Positions 20,967-33,660 are shown, counted from the first letter of the stretch. The stretch: DNA of 64,000 bases from Histoplasma ohiense (GCA_017607445.1 JAEVHH010000005.1:749001-813000); one strand, 5' to 3'. Numbers and translations: made by a program. The notes: a model not told the origin generated them from the letters alone.

Positions 20967-23126
20967 ATGATGAACCCAAGGAGTAGTCGAAGCGGTGATC
21001 ATGAAATGGGAAGACAGGACCGACAAACACAAAATGAGGCTCACCTAGCTTCAGTCCTATGCCTAAACGAACGACAGAATCTGGCCCTTCTCATTGTGGA
21101 TATTATGGATCAAATGGAGCAGACAATTTGTGATCATTTCAACACGGAGCATTCGAGACCGCAGCCAAATGATAATGAGCCGTCCCCAGACAACCTCGAC
21201 CCAACTGCTCTCAAGCAAGAGAAGCCTGGTCTTGCGTCCCGAAAGTCATCCACAATGGAAGTAAAAGCTGAGGCGGAAGCTCTTCGGTATTTTGGTACTT
21301 GGAAAGATTCAGTCATTTATCGGATTGGGGAGATTATAAACGCCCCTGATTGTCCAGAACTCCACAAGCAGCGGCAGCGTGAGGGTCAGATTGACGAGAG
21401 CGCGGAAAACACCGCACCATCTGATTCCACAAGATTATCCTGCACACCTAAGGGCTCTCCAAGCAGGTATTCACCAGTGGACACTCCCCTGAATGAACTT
21501 CCACGTGCCACGAAATTAATTATTCTTCATTCGGCTCTCCTTCTGCTTCTAAGTCTTCAACACTACAGTGCACATTCGCGAGTTCTGCTGCTCAGGATGG
21601 CCGCCAGTCTTGGACTGTCCGTAGATGACTTGGTTAACGATGAGATCCAGGTCGCAGAAGGCCTGTTACAAACTGCGAAGGTACTGACGGCAGATGAAGA
21701 AGCCAAAGCAAAGGTTGAAAAGACGAAAAATTCAAGGAAATGGAAAATTGGCCTTGCGTCCATCGCTGGAGGTGTTCTCATTGGAATAACCGGAGGATTA
21801 GCTGCCCCCTTTGTTGCTGCCGGCATTGGTGCAGTGATGGGTGGACTCGGCCTGGGAGCAACCGTTGCAGCGGGATACCTGGGTGCAGTTGCCAGTAGCG
21901 CAACTGTTATTGGAGGGATATTTGGGGCATATGGCGCTAGAATGACTGGAAAGATGATGGAGCGGTACGCAAAGGAGGTTGAAGATTTTGCATTCCTTCC
22001 CATCCATACACCAATACATTCAGAGGAAGAGAGCATAACTTCTATGACAACGGATCAACGTCTTAGGGTTACAATTGCTATTAGCGGCTGGCTTACTGAA
22101 CAAGAGGATTTCGTAAATCCCTGGCGGGTTCTCGGACGTGATTCTGAATCGTTTGCCCTACGGTGGGAGTTTAAAGCGCTAGCGAAACTTGGCAACGCGC
22201 TGACGACAATTGTGAGACATACAGCTTGGGCTTTTGCATCCAAACAAGCTATATCCGGCACCGTTTTCTCGCCTATCCTTGGTGCAGTGATGTGGCCCGT
22301 CGCCCTGTTAAATCTTTCTCACATAATCGATAATCCGTTTAGTATCGCGAAAATCCGCGCTGATAAGGCTGGTCAGGTGCTTGCGGATGCGTTAATTAAC
22401 AAAGCCCAGGGTGAACGTCCAGTGACGTTGGTTGGGTACTCTATGGGCGCTCGTGTGATCTTTTCTTGCCTCACAAGTCTTGCGAAAAGACGCGCGTATG
22501 GTTTGGTCGAATCCGCTATTCTTATTGGGTCTCCTACTCCGTCGACAACCAGCCATTGGCGGCTAATGCGAACCGTTGTTAGCGGTCGATTGGTCAATGT
22601 TTTCTCCTTTAACGACTCGATCCTCGGATTTCTGTACCGTGCTAATAGTGCCCAATTTGGAATAGCCGGTCTCCAGTCCATCTCAGGCGTCCCTGGAATA
22701 GAGAACTTCGATGTGAGTGATGTTGTTAGTGGCCATTTGAAATACCAGTATATGGTTGGATACATTCTCAAAAGGATCGGATACGATCACCTGGACATGG
22801 AGCAATTGCAACGTCAAACTGACATTTTGAGGGCTATGGATGAAGGAGACAATAAGAAGCTTGAGTGGGAAAAAGAGCAGGTGCGAATTAAGATGAAATC
22901 GGAGCAACACCAACAGATGGATAATAGTCGTATGCAGGAACCTTTGCTTGTTGGGGAGCAGCCAGTCGAAAGAGAGGTTGCAGAAAGACAAGAACAGTCT
23001 CAGATGAACTTGGGACCACAGCAACTCCAGGAAAATATCAGTATGCCTGAACCATCTTCTGCTGAAGTGCAGCGGCTGGAAAGGGAGGTTGAAGAACAGA
23101 CTCAGCAAACCCTGTGCCGTGCCTGA
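20967..23126 (+). CDS. DUF726/TMCO4-type alpha/beta-hydrolase membrane protein
   Basis: Intronless, 719 residues. The N-terminal half is soluble (LALLIVDIMDQME, WKDSVIYRIGEII). A Gly/Ala-rich hydrophobic block at about residues 262-325 (IAGGVLIGITGGLAAPFVAA onward) could form membrane hairpins. It is followed by the DUF726 core: TIAISGWL, WRVLGRDSE, RWEFKALAKLGNAL, and the nucleophile elbow GYSMGAR (G-x-S-x-G) at about residue 492. Downstream are AILIGSPTP, GRLVNVFSFND and VSGHLKYQYMVGYILKRIGYDHLD. The C-terminal tail is Gln/Glu-rich. The yeast relative YFL034W (Mil1) binds the AP-1 medium adaptin; human TMCO4 belongs here. Substrate unknown. Two adjacent ATGs start the frame; the first was taken. 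Confidence 0.85.
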   Translation: MMNPRSSRSGDHEMGRQDRQTQNEAHLASVLCLNERQNLALLIVDIMDQMEQTICDHFNTEHSRPQPNDNEPSPDNLDPTALKQEKPGLASRKSSTMEVKAEAEALRYFGTWKDSVIYRIGEIINAPDCPELHKQRQREGQIDESAENTAPSDSTRLSCTPKGSPSRYSPVDTPLNELPRATKLIILHSALLLLLSLQHYSAHSRVLLLRMAASLGLSVDDLVNDEIQVAEGLLQTAKVLTADEEAKAKVEKTKNSRKWKIGLASIAGGVLIGITGGLAAPFVAAGIGAVMGGLGLGATVAAGYLGAVASSATVIGGIFGAYGARMTGKMMERYAKEVEDFAFLPIHTPIHSEEESITSMTTDQRLRVTIAISGWLTEQEDFVNPWRVLGRDSESFALRWEFKALAKLGNALTTIVRHTAWAFASKQAISGTVFSPILGAVMWPVALLNLSHIIDNPFSIAKIRADKAGQVLADALINKAQGERPVTLVGYSMGARVIFSCLTSLAKRRAYGLVESAILIGSPTPSTTSHWRLMRTVVSGRLVNVFSFNDSILGFLYRANSAQFGIAGLQSISGVPGIENFDVSDVVSGHLKYQYMVGYILKRIGYDHLDMEQLQRQTDILRAMDEGDNKKLEWEKEQVRIKMKSEQHQQMDNSRMQEPLLVGEQPVEREVAERQEQSQMNLGPQQLQENISMPEPSSAEVQRLEREVEEQTQQTLCRA

Positions 23127-23642
23127 CTTGGAAGACTAGAGATTACGGATCCGACTAATGATTGAGTATATCATGGGTAAATTGTCTGCTGGTCGCTACG
23201 AACGAATTTTTATTATGCTTAAATGTGGTACTTGCCGCACCTCGCGTTCACCTCTGGTAGTTGGATTGGTTCCTGATGTTTTCGGTCGTTTTTGGTTCTT
23301 ATCGTTTTAGCATGTCTGTTGTTCTCATTAAGCAGATATTTTTAGCAAGGAAGTGGTAAATTGTTTAGTTTCCAAGTGATCTGCGTATACATATGTTTAT
23401 CGAAAGTGGTTGGAGTAGGATAAATGGAAGAATGTATAAACGAAAATCATCAATCAATCGTAATATGAAAAATAGTCTTATTAAGTCGTGGATATATCGA
23501 TTCAGTTTCCACTAGGACTATACCTTCCAAGCCCCGTACCCCGCAATATCGTGGAATTTTTATATCGCCATGCAAAAAAGGGACAAAACGCCAACAAAAT
23601 CATCTCAAAAAAGAGCGTGTCTACATCGAAACATCTAAAAGC
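23127..23642. other. Convergent 3' region between DUF726 gene and TSR1
   Basis: About 515 bases, AT-rich, no coding pattern; 3' untranslated sequence of two converging genes. Confidence 0.5.
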
Positions 23643-26314
23643 TCAATGCACCTCCTGCCCCCACGCAACAGCCTTTCGAGGGAAAACACGTTTATACAAG
23701 CTAATCCCAATAGCATCCTGCGGATTAATCTTCGCATCAAACGTCGCCTTAAAATACCCATGGGTCCCCAAACTCTCCTTGATATACCCGCTGCGGCCCC
23801 GCTTCGTCCACAACTGTAGAGCTTTGAACCAATTCACGTCCTCCGCGTTGAAGAACATGTACCGCACCGTGACGACCTTCTTGTGGATCTTGTACGGGTG
23901 GCCGGTCAGGATGACGCGCTTGGCAACGACCCGCGAATGGTCAGGTGCAATAGTCGTGCCTGAGCCGATGAGTTCCCAGTTCTCGAGCTCATTGGAGGAT
24001 GAGGTGACAGGGAGGGTGTTGCCACTATTATCCGTGCTTGGATCCATGGCTTCAGTATCCGTGGCCGCGGTCGTTGTCTTTTTAAATACTAAGACGGGTA
24101 TCGAACCCCAGGAGATGGGGCCGATGAATGTTGCTACAGCGCTGCGGCCTGGATGTAAATATCGGTCGAACTTGTGGACATTATTGGGAGTGTTTCCGGC
24201 GGAAGAGAAGATTGGCTTAATGACCAGGCGGCGGGGTCCGCATTGTATGATTAGTTCTTCTTTAGATTTGAGAGGTTCTTCGACAGTGGAGTTAAGGCTC
24301 ATGTTGATGTTGACGACTGTCAGTTTGTGTTCGTGTCGGAGGAGCGAGAAAAGAGAGGTTGGTTGTGAAGGGAGTGACTTTAAGTGGAGAGGCACGTCGC
24401 TGAGATGAACATTAACACGGGTACCAGCCTTGACACCACCGACGAGCGCTTCCCGAAGACATTGGTTTTTGGAACCCTTGTAGTCTACGACCTGCAGAAG
24501 ACGATTCCAGTCTTCAGGCTCATGCGCCCTGTCTTCCTCCACTTCCCATCTACTCGTTTTAAGGCTTTTGAGTCCTCTATATCTTGCTAGTCTTTCTCTT
24601 GCAACGGTAGATGGATGAAGTTCAATCTCATCGGGGAATTCCAAATCATCTTTCGCCTCATTCTTCCGGCTTGCGCGATATTCTTCTATTTGTTTCGCTT
24701 CGTCCTCAGGTGATGGGTCGAGAAACATCTCAGACTGTGGATATTCGGAAGGGCCAGCTTCAGTCATGGTGTCTCTATTGTCGGGATTGAAAAAGCCATC
24801 TTCTGGACCAGCTGGAGTATCCAAATCCATACCCTCATCGATATCATCCATTTCATCGACCAGGTCAGAACCGGAGTCAGAGATGTCATCAAGGTACCAT
24901 GCCGCCTGGTAATCAGACGTGCCCTTCGGCAGACGTCTCGGACGCGATGCATGCTTGTCATCGCCATCCGAGAAGTAATGGTGATCATCAAGCAGTACCC
25001 CTTTCTTTTCAGTATCAGCCATAGAAATAGTATCATCAATCATAACGACCTCCTCAGGTGCGACGGTAGCCATGTCGTCGCAATCAACACTTGGCTGATC
25101 CAAAACTTGCTGTTCCACTGTGTTGTCGATGCTCATTCCACCATCCGCTTCCCTTTGCTTAAGTGACAGCGATGGCGCTGCGGTGATGGATGTGATCTTA
25201 TAATCGCCCCAGGTGGGTATATGGACCAAGCGGTCAGCTTTTAAGCCTCTACCCCGTACAACGCCGGTTACTATAACCTCACCAGACGCCTCAGACGATG
25301 ATTCGGGCCATAGTACAGATTCAATTAGCATCCAACTTCTGTCATCCCGCCAACGAATACCCTTTGGTGTTGCTGTACATATCCCCCGAACTATGTTGGA
25401 ACATTCCTGCCTCGAATCCAAAGAATGTACCTTGTCTAGTGTGGGAAAGAAATGGGCGATGAAAGACTTGAGTGAAGTAGTAAATTGCTGGCGCTTTTTG
25501 GGAGGCGTGATTTTCTCAAGCCCCTAAGAAATGGTGAATGTTAGTCACCGTTGAATTGAAAAAGAAAAAAGAAAAAAATTGAAAAAAAAATTGGCTCGTA
25601 AGGGTGTTTTTCGCATACCTGTACTACCGCAAGCACATTGGATATCCCTTGGCCTTCAATCGCACGCAGCATTAATTTAGCCCCTTCGTCTAGTTTATTG
25701 TCTGCGGGCAGAATAAAAATGACAAAATCTGCCAAGCGACATGTATCCAGTGCGCTTATCAAATCCTTCATTGTAGGAATGTACAAGACATTTTGCTTAA
25801 ATCTCTCTATGCGAACACGGTACATGCGCCCTTGAATATTTGTTTCCGGGATATCGAGACTCTCGTTTAAACTCCTGATGGCTGCATCCGTGTTTACGGT
25901 ATCCGCAAGAGGGATAACGGCAACATGTTTCGACGCTCCATTCTGGCCGGAGAATATGCTCACGGATTCGGATTGGTTTTTGTGCTTCAGTCTTTGTTTC
26001 TGGCGTGCTTGATTCCGGCGGTCGAGTTTCGACATCAATTGTTGGTGGGGAGTTTTGCGACTGCCCCTCTCCTCGATTTTGCCTATCGAGACCATGGGTT
26101 AGCCTGGATGCAACAATATTATATAGAAAAAATTCAAAATATACTCCTTGTTATTATATTCTCCCCCCCTTTTACAAATATATATACAAGATCACGCACC
26201 TTTAGATAAGTCCTTAAGAGCGCCCTTTGACATATGCTTGGACTTAAACGCCTTGTTTATTGATTTGGTCGTATTCCGGTGGTGGTGCGGGACAGCCACG
26301 GCACTGGGAGCCAT
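23643..26314 (-). CDS. TSR1: Tsr1, 40S ribosomal subunit maturation factor
   Basis: GTPase-like (non-hydrolysing) factor related to Bms1 that sits on late cytoplasmic pre-40S particles. Three exons: 26314-26200, 26082-25619 and 25523-23643, 819 residues. The start MAPSAVAVPHHHRNTTKS and basic leader (KSKHMSKGALKD) are typical. Exon 2 holds PHQQLMSKLDRRNQARQKQ and the degenerate G domain (HVAVIPLAD, ADFVIFILPAD). Exon 3 has the AARP2CN-type region (RGRGLKADRLVHIPTWGDY), a long acidic linker with SDYQAAWYLDD, and the C-terminal DUF663 region (WEVEEDRAHEPEDWNRLLQV, TRVNVHL, LTVVNINMSL, HPYKIHKK, VTVRYMFFNAEDVNWFKAL, GTHGYFKATFD). Its start faces UTP7 across a 354-base spacer. Confidence 0.95.
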
Positions 26315-26668
26315 GGTGTGCGAGCCCGAACCCTTGAATCTAAAAGGGAGTGAGGCCAGATTGACAGCAATATAAATCAACGGCCGGCGGGCCAAGTAGA
26401 AGAACAAGCAACCCTAGAAGCCCTCACCCAGCTGGATATATATTAATTGATAATCCTCATCTTAATTTCTTTTGTGTCTTTGATAAAATTCCAATGTTAA
26501 CCGGGTCACATGACACATTGTTTGCTGTGTTTGCAAGAAGAATTCTAATTTTCCGTCGCAAATCAAGACCAGAGATCTAATATGTTGATTATGTGACTGT
26601 TCCACGATATTCCTTAGGAGTTTGCTGCTGGATTATTTTAGCAGTAAACCTAAGACCGCTGTGCGACT
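26315..26668. promoter_or_regulatory. Bidirectional TSR1/UTP7 promoter
   Basis: 354 bases separate the start codons of two small-subunit ribosome-biogenesis genes. An AACCCTAG word at 26410-26417 resembles the telobox/Tbf1-type element used in fungal ribosomal gene promoters, but a single copy can arise by chance. No clear PAC or RRPE box was seen. Confidence 0.55.
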
Positions 26669-28367
26669 ATGGAGGTTCAAGCTGCTCCAAAAACTCTGGC
26701 CGTTGTCCGGAAATCGTCCAAAGACAAAGATCTCGAGTCCTGGGAGGAGAGGAAGCGATTAGCAGAAGCGCAGAAAAAATACGGACGGGGGAAACGGATC
26801 AATGCGAAGAGCGTGAAGGATAGGAAATTGCGAAGCAATTTAAAGAACCTAGAAGCAAAATATAAAGATGCAGCGCTAAAAGCGAAGGATGCCGAGATCC
26901 TGCTGGAGAACGAGCATGGTTACTTGGAACCTGAAGGGGAACTGGAGAAAACTTATAAAGTTCGACAAGATGAGATCAAGGACAGTGTGGGCATAGAAAC
27001 AGCAAAGAAGGGATTCGAACTCAAGCTGGAGGATCTAGGTCCTTACTCGGCTGACTATACGAAAAATGGACGAAAACTTTTACTGGGTGGTAGGAAAGGT
27101 CATATCGCAACCATGGACTGGCGAGACGGTAAACTGGGATGCGAGCTGCAACTTGGAGAGACTGTGAGAGATGCCAAATGGCTGCATAATGATCAGTTTT
27201 TCGCTGTTGCGCAGAAGAAATATGTCTACATCTATGATCATGCAGGGGTTGAGATCCATTGTTTGAACAAGCATGTCGAGGCCACACATCTGGAATTCCT
27301 ACCTTACCATTTCCTCCTTGCTAGTGTTGTAAGTATAAAGATCACCCATCTGGTACCACTGAATCTGCTAACACAATTCCGTCTTCCAGGCTACCAGTGG
27401 ATATCTGAAATATACTGACACATCAACTGGTCAACTAGTATCAGAGCTAGCTACTCGCCAGGGCTCCCCGACTTCTCTCTGTCAAAACCCTTATAACGCC
27501 ATCCTACATGTTGGCCACCAAAATGGTACCGTCTCCTTCTGGTCTCCCAATTCCTCAACAGCCCTCGTTAAAGCACTCACCCACCGCGGACCCGTCCGAT
27601 CAGTTGCAGTCGACCGACAAGGCAGATACATGGTATCAACGGGCCAGGATTTACGCATGGCGGTATGGGATATCCGTATGCTAAAGGAGGTGCATAACTA
27701 CTCTGTTCCCCAACCTGGCTCTAGTGTCGCCATCAGTGACCGTGGTCTCGCCGCCGTCGGCTGGGGTACACAGCTCAGCGTCTGGAAGGGATTGTTCACT
27801 GCAGCAGCTGCAGATGAAGAGAAGGTGCAAAGTCCATACATGTCCTGGGGAGGTGACGGAAAGCGCATCGAGCGCGTCCGTTGGTGCCCGTATGATGATA
27901 TTCTCGGCGTGGCGCATGACAAAGGATTCGCCAGCCTGATCGTGCCGGGCAGTGGAGAACCTAACTTTGACGCCTCCGAAGCCAACCCATTCGAAACCAC
28001 GAAGCAGCGACAGGAAGCAGAAGTCCGAGGACTGCTTACGAAGTTGCAGCCGGAGATGATTTCACTCAACCCTGACTTTGTGGGAAATCTTGATCTCGTA
28101 AGCGATGCCACGCGCAGAAAAGAGCGGGATCTCGATCGAAAACCTGATGACATTATTGAAAAATTAAAGAATCGGGGCCGTGGGAGGAATAGCGCGTTGC
28201 GCAAGTATCTGCGTAAAAAGGGGGCCAAGAATGTTATTGATGAGAAGAGACTCAAGGCTGAAGAGCTGCGGAATGAACGGTCCTCTAGGGCAAAAGAGAA
28301 TCTTCAGCGCCAGAAGGCTGGTTTGGGTCCCGCCCTTGGACGGTTTGCGACGGTACGAACCTCCTAG
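26669..28367 (+). CDS. UTP7: Utp7, U3 snoRNP / small-subunit processome WD40 protein
   Basis: Subunit of the nucleolar SSU processome needed for 18S rRNA processing (human WDR46/BING4). Two exons: 26669-27328 and 27390-28367, 545 residues. The 61-nt intron has CTAAC and a CAG acceptor. The N-terminus is charged and helical (LESWEERKRLAEAQKKYGRG). The WD40 propeller includes YTKNGRKLLLGGRKGHIATMDW, AVAQKKYVYIYD, HLEFLPYHFLLASV, GYLKYTDTSTG, HVGHQNGTVSFW, SVAVDRQGRYMVSTGQDLRM and the BING4 C-terminal region (YMSWGGDGKRIERVRWCPYDD, GSGEPNFDASEANPFETTKQ). It ends in a basic helix (RNSALRKYLRKKGAKN). Divergent from TSR1. Confidence 0.95.
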
Positions 28368-28475
28368 GTCGTAAGAAGTATTGTCATTTATCTCCCGCAA
28401 GCCAGAGGCGAGGATATTGGCATTATGCATCGGCGATACCGCCATCACTATCCCGTTCCCATTCGTTTTTCATTC

Positions 28476-28509
<34 letters not shown>

Positions 28510-28910
28510 ATAATACCCGTGGCGTTAGTATCTGTATATTTCCTAAATTCCAGCATTGCATCACACTGGAGCATTGGAGTACTGGATTCAGGATGGATAT
28601 AGTATTGTAAGGATATCGAAAAAGTCTTGGGAAAGGAGAATATAGAAATTATACAATTGTTTCAATCGAGCTTTTACGATGTAATTATATCATCGCTAGG
28701 TATAAATGCACTTCCCTGACGGCATGATATGAGATAGCGTTGAATATGGGGCTAACTCGCTCTGTATTATCGTTATTCTGAGATGCATTCATATCTCACT
28801 CCTACGACGTTCGGATAACAGTGCTCCAGGATGCACGACTCTCTCTTGAGCAATTTCATGGATATGGAAAAATGGAAAAAAGGAAACGAAATCAAACTGC
28901 CCTTCGTCTT
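28368..28910. other. 3' region of UTP7 and ureG, with poly-T tract
   Basis: Convergent spacer of about 540 bases. A T homopolymer of about 30 bases lies at 28479-28508. No coding pattern. Confidence 0.55.
28479..28508. repeat. T homopolymer, about 30 bases
   Basis: Uninterrupted T run about 110 bases past the UTP7 stop codon. Confidence 0.9.
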
Positions 28911-29917
28911 TCAAACTGTCCCAGATCCCCTAACCGCCCCGCCTTTCCACCTTTGCAAACTTACATCATATGCCCCGCTAGCCTTCCACGCGCTCAAAAT
29001 CAGCTCAACGATATGCTCAACCCCTCGCCCACTCTTCACCTCTGCGAAAACCGTTGGCCCGTCTTCTCTCATCTTCGCTGCATCTCTCTCCATAACAGAT
29101 AAATCCGCCCCGACTGCATCTGCCAGATCAATCTTATTCACGACCAACAAATCACTGCCAGTAATGCCAGGGCCTCCCTTTCTGGGAATCTTGTCCCCAC
29201 CAGCTACGTCGATGACGTAGATGATGAAATCGGCTAGTTCACGCGAGTAGTTGGCTGCTAGGTTGTCGCCCCCGGATTCTATCAGGAGGAGGTCGCTTTG
29301 GAATTGTCGCTGGAGCGATTGCAAGGCCAGTAAATTTGCACTGATATCTTCACGAACGGCGGCGTGTGGGCAACCGCCGGTCTCGATGGCGCGGATGCGG
29401 GACGGAGAGAGCGCCTTATTACGGGTGAGGAATTCGGCATCCTCTCTTTGAGATAGTTAGGGATATCCGGGCGTGCTTTTGACTATAACCGGCAAACAAG
29501 GGGGGGTATTTTACTAACCTAGTAAATATATCATTCGTCACGACAGCGAGATTATATTCGTCACGCATTGCTAGACAGAGTGCCAGCATCAATGCCGTCT
29601 TCCCCGAGCCTACTGGTCTGTGCATATTAACAACATATTAGCTGGTGTATAGTAAGCTGTCTCAGTTTCATTTTTCTTTTCAAGCGCGATCAACCACTGA
29701 CGTAACAGCCAGAGCTATACGAACTAAGAGCTAGGGAGATAATGTCCTACCCTCCAATGCCAATAGTAAACGCTCGATCGTTCCAATCGCGTCCTTCAAT
29801 CACAGGCATCTCCCGATTCAGATAAGAGCCAGGACCATCGAGGATCTCATGTGTATGGCCATGTGCATCACCATCATGTGTATGGGAATGCGGCCGTGAG
29901 TGGTCGTGGGTAGCCAT
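28911..29917 (-). CDS. ureG: Urease accessory GTPase UreG
   Basis: SIMIBI-class GTPase that delivers nickel to apo-urease together with UreD and UreF homologues; cytosolic. Three exons: 29917-29751, 29617-29519 and 29445-28911, 266 residues. The first 25 residues are very His-rich (HSHTHDGDAHGHTHE), a likely Ni/Zn-binding extension. The P-loop GGPVGSGKTALM spans the intron 1 junction. Then come AVVTNDIFT with TREDAEFL (the intron 2 junction falls in it), RAIETGGCPHAAVREDIS with the Cys-Pro-His metal motif, LLIESGGDNLAANYS, IYVIDVAGGDKIPRKGGPGIT, and the guanine motif NKIDLA. The C-terminal helices are complete. Start chosen as the only ATG ahead of the His-rich leader. Confidence 0.96.
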
Positions 29918-31562
29918 TAGTTCGAGCAGCTGTGGGATATGGAGAATAAAGAAAGGTACTGGTTCTCACAGTACTGCTAGATATAATACTTTGGGGTTTT
30001 ACACCGAAAAACGGAGGAATTTATTCCAAGGCTGTTTCGGTATCAAGTGGGGGAGCAATTCATGGATGGCAAACTTTGAAGCATATTTGGCGGGGTTCAA
30101 CCTTGTGATATCATAGTTACCAGGTAACAAAACTAGGAAAATGTTGTGTAGAATCAAAGAAACACCATTTCGGAAACCTTTTGCGTTCAAAATTATTGGA
30201 TATACGGGGCATCGATATACAAATAGTCTTATATAATAAGATGGAGTTTAAGAAAAAAAGTCAACATGCGGTGACAAAATATGTTTAGTAGTGCTAGATG
30301 GATATATCTCCGCTTCGAAAACGTACTTCCATTGAAAATTCTGTATTATGGAAAAGACCTAAAAAAGGGTACTTCGAAAATAGTTCAGACAGTTCCGCAG
30401 AGGACTAAGCGACAGGTTACTCAAAATACCAAGACATCGAAGCACATAGTTGGGTTAATATCGAAAAGTTTTAAAGGAAAAAAAGGAATATATCTGCAAC
30501 AGGTAGCATCAAGACCACGTTGGAATCCAAATAATGTACCATGGAAAGGACAACGTTATAATTTTGCGATTTTGCCAGGCAAATTTAATGTGGAGTTTGC
30601 CAATAGAAAGGAGGACATGGAGTGGTTTTTGTGAGGGAGCAAGGCGTTCGAAAATTAGGTGCGACCAAAAGCTAGACGGCATCAGTAGAGATTATAACCC
30701 CTGATTGAAATAACCCCTGTGACAAGCCAATGCTAGGGAGGGAAGGAATCAAGGATTGGAGTCAAAGCCTCGCAGCCCATGAAATAAGGCCGGAGCTATG
30801 CAAAGAAGCAAAAGTGACCGTGGAAATGGAACATGGAGAAGAAAATAAATCATCAAATATTAAGTGTGGTGGGAGGGATAATTAAAAAAAAAACACCATC
30901 AGTGTCGCGTCCAACAGGATGCAGGTTGGCAGCTGTTCCACCCATCCATCCGTTGGAAGTCCAAGCAAAGCACGCCCGCCCCATTTGCAGAAACAAAAAG
31001 AGAAAAATAAAATCGCACAAAATATAACAAAACAGGGTGGCTCATATAATGTAAGCCATCCGATCTACCCCCGCAAAACACCTTTGGGAAAAGAAAAAGA
31101 ACGCAAAAATGTAAAGACAATGGGACAGTCGCAAGTTGCTAAAAATCTCAATAGCTAACAACAGCACAGAGAGATTCTTGCCAGAAAAATGTTTCGAATA
31201 CAAAAAGACGAGGGGAGAAAAACGCGCAAACCGGCAAAACACAACCAGACAAGGGATCCGTAGTGCAATTCCAAGTTTATAAACAGCAAAGGCGCCACGC
31301 CATAGAATAAACAACGAAAAACTGCAACCCCTACCAATGGTTATCCAAAATGAAGTTTAAAAGAAAACAGAAAAATAAGAAAAAAGAGACAAAAGAAGAC
31401 GCCTAGGGAAATCATATTTCAAAAGGCAGCTAGACCAACGCCAAGTCCGCCTCAGGAGGTGTGTCAGAAACGAAAAATTTAAAGCCAAGCTGAAACGATG
31501 AAGGAATATTGTAAGAGGGCCGCACTCTTCTTTCCATACAATTAAGCGCACCATCCTTAACT
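29918..31562. other. Long intergenic region upstream of ureG and downstream of ptaB
   Basis: About 1.6 kb, A-rich. A plus-strand frame at 30281-30634 (117 codons, basic, no family resemblance) is not well supported. The segment from about 30650 to 31562 is probably the ptaB 3' untranslated region. Confidence 0.5.
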
Positions 31563-33535
31563 TCAGTTTGAGCCCTTTTGCCTTTTGCCACCAACCCTTG
31601 GGCTAGCTTTCGGTGCCTTGGATGCACCAGGCCCTGCGCCGTTTACCTCTGCCATTCCCGCATTATCATCTTCGGTTTTGATAGCGCTTCGGCGGCGCTT
31701 ATTACTCACATTGGGGCTGGTATTAGCGCTAGTTCCTTGGCTGCCACTTGTATTGGTTCCCTGCTGGCTTTGTTGCGCAACCATTGCAACAGGCCCTGCC
31801 ATGCTGTTTTGCGCAGGGCTAGGTGTGTGGTTCGCTGCTCCGAGATGAGGTGAGCCTTGTGCGCCTGGTAATCCTAGATGAGCTACTGCAGGAGAGGAAA
31901 ACTGGGTAGGCCCGTTAAGGTTTGGTGTACGTTGTCCAGGTGGCTGCTGACTTCCGGGGTGGCCTGGACCAAATCCAAGAGCCTGAGGAGCGTTGAATGA
32001 AGCAACTAATTGTCGGAGAGCATCGTTTGGAGATAGATGTGGGTGCTGAATGGAATACTGGAACAGTGTCTGCATTTGAGAGATTGTCTCCGCGACCTGG
32101 CAATGTATTGACTAGTTGTCAGAATCCTGCGATCTCCTGAATAGTTAGGCAATTGGACATTATCATACCTCTAAAAATTTCATGACAGCAGGTGGGACGC
32201 CGTGTTCCGTAACTATAGAGTCAGGTGCGATAACTGAGCGTAAAGCTGCCTGCTTTTGCTGTGCTCTCTTGGCCAGCCCTTTGCTAACCTTGGGACTCTG
32301 CTTCTGGTCTGGTGAGACTGGTTGAAGTCGAGTACGCGGGATGTACTCTGTGTGGTTCTTAGTGATAAGTTCCAGTAGGTCAATTTTACCATGTATATCG
32401 TATTGAGCTCGCAAGGTGCCGTTGGCAACAAGCTGGTGGACGAGTTAGTAAAAATCTAACATATAGCGACAAGGGGCCGTCGTCTTACTTGACAATCGTT
32501 AGACATGTAATAAATGAAACATGTCTTAGAACTCTCAACAATTTGGCTGCCGTTAGGGAGATCTTTTTCTTGCACATTTTCAACAATCATTTGTATATGC
32601 CTTATACCACTGTTAAACTGGGTGTGGTAGTATCGGGCAAGAGCAGGAGTAGAGATTTCGAACTGTTTGGCCCCTTGCTCCGGGCACCAAACGCCCTTAC
32701 GTAGGGCTCCGCTAGGCGAAAAGAATTGATCTACAAATCGACTCCAATACTCTATTCCAGGCTGGGGTTTTTGGCTCTAAGAATTAAAGTTGCAAGTCAG
32801 CCATCTAAACGGGGTTAAAAAGTCGAGTTAAGGGGCTCACTCACGGAATATGCACTCAGGTGTTCAGCGAATGTCAATAATCGAAGAATACTGGACCTCT
32901 TTACAGGGTTGGCAATCCTTTGGGGCATCATCATTGCCGATCCGGCATTTTGTTGTTGGGCTCTGAGTTGCGCTTCGTGGGAAGTCATTTGATGTGATTG
33001 CGGAGGTTGCTGTGGGGGATGGCTTTGAGAGTTTGGTCCTTGTGGCTGGGGCTGAGATTGTGTCTGGGGTGGTTGGCCCTGCTGCGGAGGCGCTTGGGAT
33101 GATGGCGGTTGCTGCTGATTCGATTGTTGGGGCGGTTGTGATGGGGTATTCCCTTGGCTGGGGCCCCCTGGTTGCGGATGGGGAGTACCACTCTGCCCGT
33201 CATGAATAGAAGGTTGCGGTCCGCCTCGTTGTTGGGCATTTTGCTGGTTCTGTTGATTTTGTTGCGCCGCTAATTGCAGGGCAAGGAATTGCTGCTGCTG
33301 TTGCACATTATGTGGTTGGCCATGATGTCCTTGGGTTTGAAGATGTTGCTGAAGAGGATGAATAGGAAAGTTAACAGGTCGCATATTAGGATTAGCCTGA
33401 ACAGCAAGCTGTGCCGCATTCAATCCTTGGGTTCCATTGGGTAAGGACGCAGGGATTCCTCCATGCTGTGGCTGTTGTGGCGGCTGCTGTTGCTGTTGGT
33501 TATGCTGCTGCGGTTGTTGCTGCTGCTGCGGGTTG

Positions 33536-33567
<32 letters not shown>

Positions 33568-33583
33568 ATGTTGTTGTTGTTGC

Positions 33584-33660
<77 letters not shown>

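Noticed and set aside
30281..30634. 117-codon plus-strand frame
   Set aside because: Basic composition typical of A-rich DNA, no recognisable motif, lies in a long intergenic region.
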